Positions 34,743-42,529 of a stretch of DNA of 64,000 nt are shown here, in pieces. Below the pieces are notes generated by a model. It was given only the letters and a program-made list of their open reading frames with translations. It was not told where the DNA came from and did no database searches. A program made the translations under genes and the position numbers. The DNA comes from Pirellula sp. (lineage in GTDB: Bacteria > Planctomycetota > Planctomycetia > Pirellulales > Lacipirellulaceae), in the NCBI GenBank assembly GCA_013822725.1, contig PNKX01000004.1:62001-126000 (forward strand), given 5' to 3'. Each line of letters opens with the position of its first letter. Position 1 is the first letter of the stretch.

Positions 34743-35666
34743 TCAGGACCAAAGGCGCGTAAAAGCAGGGTATTGCGCGAGTGCCTTTTTCATGCGACTT
34801 TCGACAAAGCGCTGCGTCGCGCTGTCGACGCCTTGCCGCCAGTCGCGTAGCGGGTTCGGGCGGAAGCGGTCGTTCGCGGTCGGTTGGGGGGTGATCCGGC
34901 CGGGGGACTCGACGCCGAATTCGCGGAAGACGCGGTCGAGCATCTGCTGGGAGTCGGCGAGTTCGCGGTGGTACGAGAAGACGACCCGGCCTGGTTGCTC
35001 GGCGTCGAAGCGGAGCCATTGGCCGGCCCATTCGATGAACCAGCCGATCTGTTCGCGGACGAATTGGTCCTTATCGGAACGGCGGAGGAAGCGGAACAAT
35101 TGCGTCGCTTTGCGGGCTTGGCGGCGGCGCTCGTCGCCCGCGGCGCCATCGCCGTGGCCTTCGCCGCGGTGATGATGATAGGCGGAGATCGCCGACTCGA
35201 CTGGATTGCGGAGGTGGACCCAAATCTTCTCGATGCCGCAACGGTCGAAGGTTTCGAGGATCGCAGCATCGGGGCGGCAGTGCGTCTGGCAGGCGACGCC
35301 GCCGCGGAGATAGAGGTTGAGCGTTCGTTCGGACGTATACCAGTAGGAGTGGCACTGGACGTGGGGGAAGCACCACCAGAAGTCGTGGTAACCGAGCTCC
35401 AGCAGCCGGTTGTGAAGAAACGTCCCGCCCGACTTCGGTTGGTACGACGTAACGATCGACGGCTTCGCGGCGTCGAAGCTGGGGCGCCGAATCAGATCGC
35501 GGTGTCGGCCGGCGGCGAGGCGTTCGAAGTACGGGATTGCGTTGGCGTTGTCGATGCGATTGCGAGCCTGCTGGTACAGATGTTCCAGTTGTTCCGGCGA
35601 TTCATCGCGCAGAAAACGCGACTTGACTGCAGGAACGGGGGCCGTTGGCGCGAGAGCAGCGGGCAT
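34743..35666 (-). CDS. Sulfotransferase-family protein
   Basis: 307 residues from ATG 35666; an in-frame ATG at 35828 would add 54 residues of Arg/Leu-rich sequence that look non-conserved. The PAPS phosphosulfate loop is SYQPKSGGTFLHNRLLELG (~74-92) and the 3'-phosphate region is IWVHLRNPVESAISAYHHHRG, with the expected Arg and Ser. GRVVFSYHRELADSQQMLDR matches the later sulfotransferase core. It is convergent with the kinase-like gene and far from the polysaccharide locus. Acceptor unknown. Confidence 0.82.
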   Translation of the reverse strand: MPAALAPTAPVPAVKSRFLRDESPEQLEHLYQQARNRIDNANAIPYFERLAAGRHRDLIRRPSFDAAKPSIVTSYQPKSGGTFLHNRLLELGYHDFWWCFPHVQCHSYWYTSERTLNLYLRGGVACQTHCRPDAAILETFDRCGIEKIWVHLRNPVESAISAYHHHRGEGHGDGAAGDERRRQARKATQLFRFLRRSDKDQFVREQIGWFIEWAGQWLRFDAEQPGRVVFSYHRELADSQQMLDRVFREFGVESPGRITPQPTANDRFRPNPLRDWRQGVDSATQRFVESRMKKALAQYPAFTRLWS

Positions 35667-36128
35667 GACGATGGCGGACCCTTCGGCGCGGGAGCGATCC
35701 CGAGCGGAAAGGGGAGCTATCGCCAGGCGAGGCGTTTCCCCAAGTAGCGGAGGCGCGATCAATGCATGGCCCCTTCTGGACAGCGGCAGTCGGCGCGGGA
35801 GGGTTAGCCTCCACGCCGACGGGGTCATGCATCGCGTGGGGCATTATTGATGTTGGTCGGCGCGACAGCAAGAGGAGCTTGAGGGGGAATGGCTGGGCAT
35901 CGGCGTTCGCCTGAGCCAGTGGTGGGGTCGGCGCAACGAGTGAAAGAGGGGCGGCCGTGACGAAGTCGTCGAAGGCGCCGGTTGATGGGGTTGGCGAAGG
36001 TTGCGGCGTTGGTCGGGGGAGTTCGGAAGTGAGGGAGGTTCGGTTTGCGGGCTGTACGCAGGGGTTGAGAACGTGCGTACCGCGTACGAAGTACTCCGTA
36101 CGCGGTACGCCACCCTAACCATGAGGGT

Positions 36129-37244
36129 CTACTTCGCCGGCGGGGCCGGGAGTTGCAGGATCGCGGGGCTGGCGTTGAGGGCGTCGTTGTACTGGCGGAG
36201 GAGGTCGAACGTCGTTTGGAACTCGGGACGCGCGGAGAGTTCCTTGAACTCGGGCGACGCGTTCACTTGGCTGAAGCGTTGGTAGGTGGAGGCGAGCGCC
36301 GCGCGGTCGACGGAACTGGCGGCGGCGACCTCGGCCGGGAGGGCGAGGAAAGTCTGCCATTCAGGCGAGAGGATGGCGTGGAGCTGAGCGCCCTCGGTGT
36401 AGAGCGAATTCTGGATCGCTTCGAGCCGCGTCGGCGAGACGGCGACGGCGCTCGCAGGGACGACGCCGGAAGGTGCGGCCGCAACGGCGCCCGGGACGGC
36501 GGCACCTGGCTTCGCGGAGGGAGGAACGACGGCGGCGACGGCGCCTTCAGGGCCGGTCGTGGCGGCGTTGAAAAGCTCGGTCAGGTAGAGGCGCAGGTCG
36601 GTCGCTGACTGCGGAACGACCTGCGGCAGCTGCGTGCTAGGGGCGCCGTAGAACGCGGTGTTCGCGACCTGGTTGATCTCCAGCACGCTGCCGTCGATCG
36701 AAACGCCCGCGAAGAGTCCGCGGCTGCGCGAGTAAGAAAGAATCTCGGCGCGGAGCTGCGCGTCGGTGGCGGCGGAGGCGTTGCGACCGACGGGGCCGGC
36801 AGCCGCAGCGGCGTCGGCGCCGATGGTGAACTTGCCGCGCATCAGATTCTCGACGCTGGTGCGGGTGCGAAAGATCAGGACGACGTCGGTCCCCTGGACG
36901 CCGGCTTGCCAACCGATGCTGCCGCCGGTGAGTGTGAGGAACTGCGGCAAGCTCCATTCGCCGTCGGCGTCGCGTGTCATCACGACGCCTTGGCCGCGAC
37001 GGATGCCGACCACGAAGCCGACTTTGATGACGCGCGGAATGATGGCGATCGCCTGGGCCTCGGCCAGCATATTTCTGGGAATGCGACGGGCGGGGATCGC
37101 GACGAGTTCGGAAAGGACCGCCTCGGCGTCGCGAATCGTGACGTTCGGATCGTTGGCATGGGCGACACGCGGGGCGGAGAGCGTCGTGGCGCCGATCAGG
37201 GCGAGGAACAGGAACGTGAAGAACGCTGAATAAGTGCGGGGCAT
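36129..37244 (-). CDS. Secreted SYLF-domain lipid-binding protein
   Basis: 371 residues with a signal peptide (FFTFLFLALIGATTLSAPRVAHA). Residues ~35-205 are a SYLF/YSC84 domain: IPRNMLAEAQAIAIIPRVIK, GVVMTRDADGEWSLPQFLTL, SIGWQAGVQGTDVVLIFRT and LMRGKFTIGADAAAAAGPVG. The domain binds phosphoinositides in eukaryotes; bacterial copies are exported and of unknown role. After it come an Ala/Pro/Val-rich linker (~225-275) and a ~95-residue helical tail (AIQNSLYTEGAQLHAILSPE...) with no family I recognise. Single gene. Confidence 0.88.
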   Translation of the reverse strand: MPRTYSAFFTFLFLALIGATTLSAPRVAHANDPNVTIRDAEAVLSELVAIPARRIPRNMLAEAQAIAIIPRVIKVGFVVGIRRGQGVVMTRDADGEWSLPQFLTLTGGSIGWQAGVQGTDVVLIFRTRTSVENLMRGKFTIGADAAAAAGPVGRNASAATDAQLRAEILSYSRSRGLFAGVSIDGSVLEINQVANTAFYGAPSTQLPQVVPQSATDLRLYLTELFNAATTGPEGAVAAVVPPSAKPGAAVPGAVAAAPSGVVPASAVAVSPTRLEAIQNSLYTEGAQLHAILSPEWQTFLALPAEVAAASSVDRAALASTYQRFSQVNASPEFKELSARPEFQTTFDLLRQYNDALNASPAILQLPAPPAK

Positions 37245-37268
37245 GGGTGAACTCCGTTTCTAGGAATA

Positions 37269-37366
37269 GTCCGTTGTCAGTGGTCCGTTGTCAGTGGTCC
37301 GTTGACAGTGGTCCGTTGACAGTGGTCCGTTGACAGTGGTCCGTTGACAGTGGTCCGTTGACAGTT
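37269..37366. repeat. Tandem repeat, seven 14-base units
   Basis: Seven consecutive copies of GTCCGTTGACAGTG (first two read GTCCGTTGTCAGTG; the last ends in TT). Further on, at ~37391-37425, the inverted word CAACTGACAACTGAC appears, so the block again has arms facing inverted copies. It lies in the 422-base gap 37245-37666, 25 bases upstream of the SYLF gene start. No gene is seen in that gap. Confidence 0.9.
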
Positions 37367-37666
37367 GCTGCTGTCGCAGGGTTATGGGTCCCAGCAACTG
37401 ACAACTGACGACGCACAACTGACGGCTGCCCAACTTAGCCGAGTTGGGCGGTTTGGGATGCGCGAGATTTGGAAGTTTTGGCGGGTTGGGGGGCGAACAT
37501 GCCGGCGACCAAGCTGCTCTATGCTGGCGTGCGGCCGAGTTCGCCGCAGGGTTACGAAAACGACAACCTGAAAATTCCGTCACCGGCGAACCAGCGGGGC
37601 GGGCCGGGACGTATAGCTCGTACGGCTAGATTTCTGGGGGGAAATCCGTAGCAGGGAGAGGCGGCG

Positions 37667-38008
37667 ATGAGCGATTTGGAACAGCGGGGCCGTGAGCCCG
37701 AAAACGGGCAAAGCGGCACTGGCGACGGCCTGAACTTGTCGCCCGAGGCGATTGCGCGCCTGGAGACGTTGGACGATCTCATTTTCCCAGCGATCGACGG
37801 CGACTTGGACGCGGTCGAGGCCTCGGCGCCGATTTGGCGCGAGACGGTCGCCACCTTGGGCCCGGAGGCGGTGGCCGAGTCACGGACCGAGTACCTGCGC
37901 TACGCGCGGAGCACCTGGCAGTTCCTCAATCGGCAGACGGTGCAGCAGCCGCTGCGGATGCTCGCGGTGCTGAAAGTGATTGGGATGTTGATGGGGGATG
38001 AGGCGTAG
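37667..38008 (+). CDS. Small soluble protein, unknown
   Basis: 113 residues, no signal peptide or membrane segment. A polar N-terminus (SDLEQRGREPENGQSGTGDG) precedes a mostly helical body (SPEAIARLETLDDLIFPAID, then RTEYLRYARSTWQFLNRQTV). GGGAGAGG lies 5-12 bases before ATG 37667, a good ribosome site, which supports a real gene. I do not recognise the family. Confidence 0.65.
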   Translation: MSDLEQRGREPENGQSGTGDGLNLSPEAIARLETLDDLIFPAIDGDLDAVEASAPIWRETVATLGPEAVAESRTEYLRYARSTWQFLNRQTVQQPLRMLAVLKVIGMLMGDEA

Positions 38009-38094
38009 TTGGTTCGGGGAGAGGTCGGAGGTCGGTCGGAGGAAGTTGTTGCTGGCGCCGTTCGCGGATTCACTGCCGTGGAAATGCGGGGAGA

Positions 38095-38179
38095 TTTACC
38101 ACGAAACACAGAAAAAGATGAGAAGCGGCTGTGCTACTCGTTCTACTCCTTTGGTGTGGTTCGTGTGTTTCGTCGTAAA
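38095..38179. repeat. Inverted repeat TTTACCACGAAACAC
   Basis: Arms 38095-38109 (TTTACCACGAAACAC) and 38165-38179 (GTGTTTCGTCGTAAA) pair at 14 of 15 positions. It lies in the 325-base gap 38009-38333, which otherwise shows no gene. Architecture matches the other facing-word elements. Confidence 0.6.
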
Positions 38180-38333
38180 AAAGTATTTTCCTTGGCGCTC
38201 GTGGCGGTTGGTCTTCTAAACATTGCCGCTCCGCTGGCTCGTGGCGAGGTCGGTTGACGACCGCTACGAGCAATACGCTATACTTCTCTTCTTGTGAAGT
38301 TGACGGATCGATTCCTCGGCATCTAAAGCGACG

Positions 38334-39155
38334 ATGCGGATTCCTCGGCCACGCTTTAGCATGCGGGCGATGATGATCGCGACGACGCTGACGTCGTTGT
38401 TCATGGGCGTCAGCGTGCTGCCACTCTATCGGGCGCTGGACGCGAGGCGCGGGAGCCAAGCGGTGATGGGGGCGGGCGGCATCCTATCGACAGAGGTGAC
38501 GACCGACGGCTTCTACAAGCAACTTGGCTTTGATCCGCGACAAGGCCCCGCGCCGCTCGGGCCGCTGCCGGAAGCGCCGGCATGGCTGCGACCGCTGGCT
38601 CGAGACCGACTTCGTCTGCCCGCCGACGCAACGATTCGCGACGCCACGCTGGAAGACGACGCCCAAATCGAAGCCTTTTGCCGGCATCACGAGCGGTTCA
38701 AACGATTGACGTGCCTCGACGTCGGCGGGCCGGGGGTGACGGCGCGCGGGATGGCTCAACTGGCACAAGTGATGCCGGCGCTCGCCAGCGTCGAGGAATT
38801 GCACGTTAACTGCCCAATCCCCAAGGGCTGGCTGCGGCGGGCCCCACCGGTCAGGTCGCTCTTCCTTTGGTCGGAGGGAAAACCGGGGGCCTATTTTCAC
38901 GATGGCGACTTGAAAGAAGTCGGACAAATGGCAAACTTGCAGGTTGTTCATATTGACCTGTACCGCTTTCGCGACGATGACTTGCCCAACCTTGCCGCCT
39001 CAGCCTCGTTGCGTCGCGTCATTGTGAAGTTTACCAATATCACTCAGCAAGGATTCGATCTGTTGTCGGCAAGGTTGCCGGCGGCGGATATCCATGCGGT
39101 TTCCGCCCCGTACCACTTCGCCCCGATTAAGCCGTTGGCTAACGTCGCGAAGTAA
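38334..39155 (+). CDS. Membrane-anchored protein with leucine-rich-like repeats, unknown
   Basis: 273 residues. The N-terminus (RIPRPRFSMRAMMIATTLTS then LFMGVSVLPLY) is the RFS-R-hydrophobic anchor seen on many planctomycete proteins: positive inside, one helix (~12-32). From ~110 on, segments such as FKRLTCLDVGGPGVTARGMA, MPALASVEELHVNCPI, MANLQVVHIDLYRFRDDDLP and ASLRRVIVKFTNITQQGFDL follow a leucine-rich-repeat-like rhythm of about 25-35 residues. Probably a binding surface; partner unknown. It lies 23 bases upstream of the next gene. Confidence 0.65.
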   Translation: MRIPRPRFSMRAMMIATTLTSLFMGVSVLPLYRALDARRGSQAVMGAGGILSTEVTTDGFYKQLGFDPRQGPAPLGPLPEAPAWLRPLARDRLRLPADATIRDATLEDDAQIEAFCRHHERFKRLTCLDVGGPGVTARGMAQLAQVMPALASVEELHVNCPIPKGWLRRAPPVRSLFLWSEGKPGAYFHDGDLKEVGQMANLQVVHIDLYRFRDDDLPNLAASASLRRVIVKFTNITQQGFDLLSARLPAADIHAVSAPYHFAPIKPLANVAK

Positions 39156-39178
39156 CACCGCACTAACAAAGAATTACC

Positions 39179-39970
39179 ATGGCTACCGACCCGCAATTTC
39201 GCGTTCAAGACGATCGGTTCGAAGGTGGAGCGTCGACGCCCGAGGCGCCAAAGAAGAAGAGTGCGTTGGCAACTTGTTTGACGGGATGCTTGATTGTCTT
39301 CGTCGTGATCTTGGTGCTGGCGATCATTGCCGGGGTGTACGCTTATCGGAAGTTCCCGGAGTGGGCGGCGATCGGCATTTCTGAAGGCGCCAAACAAGTG
39401 ATCAACGAAACCGAATTGCCGGAAGAAGAGAAGGTTGACATTTCGGTGCAGATCGATCGGCTGGCCGATGCGACGCGCGAACGGAAACTGTCGCTGACGC
39501 AGATGGGCGAGTTCCTGCAGAACCTGGTGAAGTCGCCGCTAATGACGACGCTGGCGATGTCGATGATCGACAAGAAATACATTGAGCCGTCGGGGCTGAG
39601 CGACGAAGAGAAGACCGAGGCCCGCGTCACCGTCCAACGTTTCATGCGCGGAGCGATTGACGAAAAGATCAGCCAGTCGGACATCGAGAAGGCGATGGCG
39701 CCGGTGTCGACTAAGAAGCCGGACGGCAGCATGGAGCTCAAGGAGAAGGTGACTGACGACGAACTGAAGGAGTTCCTGGCGACGGCGAAGGCGCAGGCCG
39801 ACGCGGCGGGAATTCCTGAGGAAGTCGAAGCGGTTGATCCTTCGGACGAGTTCAAGCGGATTGTGGACAAGACGCTCGGCGAAGGCGCAGGCGAAGCGCC
39901 GGCCGCAGAAGAGCCGGCGGCCGAAGCAGAGGAGCCGGCGGAATTAGAAGGGGAGCCGGCTCTGAACTAG
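39179..39970 (+). CDS. Single-pass membrane protein with acidic tail, unknown
   Basis: 263 residues. A Lys-rich stretch (PEAPKKKSALATC) is followed by one membrane helix (~35-57, LTGCLIVFVVILVLAIIAGV), then a helical, charged body (~65-225) with coiled-coil character, and a repetitive Glu/Ala/Pro tail (APAAEEPAAEAEEPAELEGE). The body probably lies outside the cytoplasm. No family recognised. It is followed 23 bases later by the DoxX-like gene. Confidence 0.7.
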   Translation: MATDPQFRVQDDRFEGGASTPEAPKKKSALATCLTGCLIVFVVILVLAIIAGVYAYRKFPEWAAIGISEGAKQVINETELPEEEKVDISVQIDRLADATRERKLSLTQMGEFLQNLVKSPLMTTLAMSMIDKKYIEPSGLSDEEKTEARVTVQRFMRGAIDEKISQSDIEKAMAPVSTKKPDGSMELKEKVTDDELKEFLATAKAQADAAGIPEEVEAVDPSDEFKRIVDKTLGEGAGEAPAAEEPAAEAEEPAELEGEPALN

Positions 39971-39993
39971 CCGCGGCTAATTGCGGAGCTTGC

Positions 39994-40389
39994 ATGACAA
40001 TCGGCAAATGGATCGCGGTCGGGTCGCTCTCGGCCCTGCTGATCAGTTCCGGCGTGTTGCACTTGGTGCGGCCGGAGGTCTATTTGCCGATGATGCCGCC
40101 GTATCTGCCGGCGCATTTGCCATTGGTCTACCTCAGCGGCGTCTTCGAGATCCTCGGCGGCGTGGGGATGTTGTTGCCCTGGACGCGACGCTGGGCGGGG
40201 CTCGGCGTGATCGCGCTGCTCGTCGCCGTTTTTCCCGCCAACATCTATATCGCGATGAACGACATCCCCGTCGCCGGGCACGACGTGCCGCTGTGGGGGC
40301 ACCTGTTGCGGCTGCCGCTGCAGGGGGTGATGATCTGGATGGCTTGGTGGGGGACGCGGGGGCGTTCTTCTGTTTTGGGTGACGGTTAG
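39994..40389 (+). CDS. DoxX-family membrane protein
   Basis: 131 residues, four hydrophobic helices. GVLHLVRPEVYLPMMPPYLP and LVYLSGVFEILGGVGMLLPW are typical of DoxX/DoxX-like proteins; the loop NDIPVAGHDVPLWGHLLRLPLQ also fits. Family members have varied or unknown redox-related roles. It probably shares a transcript with the preceding membrane protein. Confidence 0.8.
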   Translation: MTIGKWIAVGSLSALLISSGVLHLVRPEVYLPMMPPYLPAHLPLVYLSGVFEILGGVGMLLPWTRRWAGLGVIALLVAVFPANIYIAMNDIPVAGHDVPLWGHLLRLPLQGVMIWMAWWGTRGRSSVLGDG

Positions 40390-40394
40390 GAATC

Positions 40395-40470
40395 TCACGC
40401 AAAGGCGCGAAGGCGCAAAGAATTTAGCTTCCGACTATTCTTACTTTGCGCCTTCGCGCCTTTGCGTGAA
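40395..40470. repeat. Inverted-word element, CGCAAAGG class
   Basis: Left arm TCACGCAAAGGCGCGAAGGC GCAAAG and right arm CTTTGCGCCTTCGCGCCTTT GCGTGA are perfectly complementary over 26 bases, with a ~24-base AT-rich loop. This is the cleanest copy of its class in the window and sits directly after the DoxX-like gene. Confidence 0.9.
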
Positions 40471-40506
40471 ATAATTTTCTTGCATCGCTTTTTCGAGTTG
40501 AAACCG

Positions 40507-40746
40507 ATGGCCAAAAAGAAACCCCAGACGACCGAACATATTCAGTATCACCGCGACGGCACGGTGTGGGCCAAGGGGCCGATGCTCGACGGGGTCGCTT
40601 GCGGCTATTGGGAGTGGTTTCGCAAGGACGGCACGAAGATGCGGTCAGGGCATTTTGAGAACGGCGAGCAGGTCGGCGAGTGGACGACGTACGACAAGAA
40701 CGGCGAGGTTTATAAGGTGACGAAGATGAAGGCGAAGAAGAGCTAG
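40507..40746 (+). CDS. Small MORN-repeat protein
   Basis: 79 residues from ATG 40507; an earlier in-frame start would lie in the palindromic element and is rejected. After a Lys-rich start (AKKKPQTTEHIQY) come MORN-like units: YHRDGTVWAKGPMLDGVACG, YWEWFRKDGTKMRSGHFENG and EQVGEWTTYDKNGEVYK. Such repeats occur in YwqK-type proteins, sometimes labelled antitoxins, but no toxin gene is adjacent. Role unknown. Confidence 0.75.
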   Translation: MAKKKPQTTEHIQYHRDGTVWAKGPMLDGVACGYWEWFRKDGTKMRSGHFENGEQVGEWTTYDKNGEVYKVTKMKAKKS

Positions 40747-40780
40747 CCAGTTGCTAACCATCTATGGATGAGATTTCACA

Positions 40781-41335
40781 ATGCCTATCAATCCGCCTAA
40801 TCTTCTTTCAACAGCTCGCCTGCAACTTCGCCGTCCGCAAGCGGAATACGCTCCACAAGTCCTCCACGCCTACGCGCAAGACAGCGAAGTCACTCGATAT
40901 CTCTGTTGGCGTCCGCATCAATCGCTGGACGATACATTAAAGGCAATGGAAAAGCGTTTGCAAGAATGGGAATCAGGGAGCGAATTTCCATGGTTTATTT
41001 TCGAGCGGTCGTCAGATCAACTTGTCGGCTCGATCACGGCCAGGATGGAAGGTCATCGCGTCAATCTCGGCTACGTCTTGTCCCGATCGGTTTGGGGGCA
41101 AGGCTACATGACCGAAGCGGTCGTGGCCGTGACCTCTTGGGCGTTTTCGCTGCCGGAGATCTACCGAGTGTGGGCCCTATGCGACGTCGACAACGCCGCC
41201 TCGGCGCGGGTACTGGAAAAGGTGGGGATGACACGCGAAGGAACCCTAAGGCAATTCGGCGTACACCCCAATATTTCAGCCAAACCGCGCGACTGCTTCT
41301 CGTATGCGATCACGCGGGATGAGTTTGTCGGCTAG
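40781..41335 (+). CDS. GNAT acetyltransferase, RimJ/RimL type
   Basis: 184 residues. The family start NLLSTARLQLRRPQAEYAPQ, the central VNLGYVLSRSVWGQGYMTEA (acetyl-CoA loop, with QGYMTEA in place of Q/RGxGxA) and YRVWALCDVDNAASARVLEK followed by GMTREGTLR identify a RimJ/RimL-like N-acetyltransferase. Acceptors in this family include ribosomal proteins, amino acids and small amines; none can be chosen here. Confidence 0.88.
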   Translation: MPINPPNLLSTARLQLRRPQAEYAPQVLHAYAQDSEVTRYLCWRPHQSLDDTLKAMEKRLQEWESGSEFPWFIFERSSDQLVGSITARMEGHRVNLGYVLSRSVWGQGYMTEAVVAVTSWAFSLPEIYRVWALCDVDNAASARVLEKVGMTREGTLRQFGVHPNISAKPRDCFSYAITRDEFVG

Positions 41336-41367
41336 ATGAACTCAGATGGCGGCGGATAAACCAGATC

Positions 41368-41460
41368 TCTCGCAGAAACGCAAAGGCGCAGAGAAATGCG
41401 ATGAGATCCTGAAACGACTTCTCTTGTTTCCCCTCTGCGCCTTTGCGCCTCTGCGTGAGA
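41368..41460. repeat. Inverted-word element, CGCAAAGG class
   Basis: Left arm TCTCGCAGAAACGCAAAGGC (41368-41387, continuing to 41393) faces CTCTGCGCCTTTGCGCCTCT (41433-41452, continuing to 41460). It lies between the convergent GNAT gene and the PolX-like gene and could end both transcripts. Confidence 0.8.
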
Positions 41461-41500
41461 CTTCTCTTCCCCGTCGCGATGTGCAGGATAAAGTCGCCAT

Positions 41501-42118
41501 TCACCAGAGGAGTTCTTGCCGGCGCGGTGTAACGCCAAGTTTCGTCGGATCATCAGCGCGATCCGCTGTGGGGTTCGTCGGCAGCGCGACAGGCGGCGGC
41601 GTTGGGTTGGCACTGCGGCGAAAACGGCCGGCGATCGATTCTCGCACGGCACGGATGCGCTTCTCGCCCATACCCGGAACGCGAGCGAGCCGGCCGTCCC
41701 ACGCGGCCGCTTCGAGTTGGGTGAGCGTGCGGATGCCAAGTTGTTCGTGGATACGGGTGGCGAGCTTGGGGCCGATGTCGGCGACCGTGCTGAAGAGTCG
41801 CTCGGGAGCCCCGCCGCCGCGGAGGCGTTCGAGCAGCGGGAGCCGTTTGGCGTGGATGATCTTTTGGATCGCGGCGCCGAGGGAGTCTCCGATGCCGCGC
41901 AGGGCCATTAGGCCCGCGATGCCGCGTTCGGCAAGGATCGCCTGGAGCGGCGTCTGGCAGGTGGCGACCGTTTCAGCCCCCTGGCGGTAGGCGCGGATGC
42001 GATAGGGATTGGCGCCCTGGCGTTCGAGCAGGTCAGAGATTTCGACCAGCGTTTGGGCGATCTCCTCATTCGTGACGACGGGAGCGTGGGTCGGGCGGCT
42101 TTGGTTAGTGCGAATCAT
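41501..42118 (-). CDS. Stand-alone DNA polymerase X N-terminal homologue
   Basis: 205 residues. VTNEEIAQTLVEISDLLERQ, GANPYRIRAYRQGAETV, LMALRGIGDSLGAAIQKII and ADIGPKLATRIHEQLGIRTL followed by VPGMGEKRIRAVRE match the 8-kDa and fingers regions of bacterial PolX, with two to three helix-hairpin-helix motifs for DNA binding. Bacterial PolX is about 570 residues; here the protein stops before the palm and PHP domains and ends in a Pro-rich, disordered tail. So it should bind DNA, probably gaps or 5' phosphates, but not polymerise. A TGTAC-N4-GTACA palindrome lies 17 bases before the start. Confidence 0.82.
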   Translation of the reverse strand: MIRTNQSRPTHAPVVTNEEIAQTLVEISDLLERQGANPYRIRAYRQGAETVATCQTPLQAILAERGIAGLMALRGIGDSLGAAIQKIIHAKRLPLLERLRGGGAPERLFSTVADIGPKLATRIHEQLGIRTLTQLEAAAWDGRLARVPGMGEKRIRAVRESIAGRFRRSANPTPPPVALPTNPTADRADDPTKLGVTPRRQELLW

Positions 42119-42134
42119 CGGGCGGCTCCGTTAG

Positions 42135-42148
42135 TGTACTGGTGTACA
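42135..42148 (-). promoter_or_regulatory. Palindrome TGTAC-TGGT-GTACA upstream of the PolX-like gene
   Basis: A perfect 5-base inverted repeat with 4-base spacer, centred about 24 bases before the PolX-like start codon. The layout recalls the TGTTC-N4-GAACA LexA site reported for Verrucomicrobia, as I remember it. A repressor site for a DNA-repair gene is inference. Confidence 0.4.
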
Positions 42149-42440
42149 TTTTCTATTCTATGTAAGCCGCAGGATTGGGGAAGTGTTTTGGTTAGGAAAA
42201 ATTGAATGTGAGATTGGGGTGTTTGGGAGTTGCGGGAAGGGAGTTTCTGGATGCTCGTTGCTGGATGCTGGATGTGGGGCTCTCGCTCTTTGAGCGATGC
42301 GATTTCTTTATTGTTACTACGCAGGAAGCATGCGCGTGGGTCGGCGTGTGCCGCCGCGGCGTGGTGATTGGAGTGGGGCGCGGTATCGGCGTCGGAGACG
42401 CCTCCCACAGGACTGGCCGCCCTAGTAAAGAGGCGTCAGC

Positions 42441-42499
42441 CTGAGGAAAGCGAAGGATCTAGCTCTCAACCTGCTGCCAGATTCTTCGCTCCGCTCAGA
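42441..42499. repeat. Inverted repeat CTGAGGAAAGCGAAGGATCT
   Basis: Arm CTGAGGAAAGCGAAGGATCT (42441-42460) faces AGATTCTTCGCTCCGCTCAG (42479-42498), 17 of 20 positions paired. The rest of the gap 42119-42529 holds a TGCTGGATGCTGGATG word near 42250-42275 and a GGCGTCGGAGACGCC palindrome near 42390, but no gene. Confidence 0.7.
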
Positions 42500-42529
42500 A
42501 TGACACTACGTAGCTACGCCAATGGCGTG

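Noticed and set aside
37269-37366. Tandem repeats considered as a CRISPR array
   Set aside because: The 14-base units are contiguous with no spacers and no cas genes are in the window.
40462-40506. Upstream start for the MORN-repeat gene
   Set aside because: It would place the first codons inside the palindromic element, and the MORN homology begins after ATG 40507.
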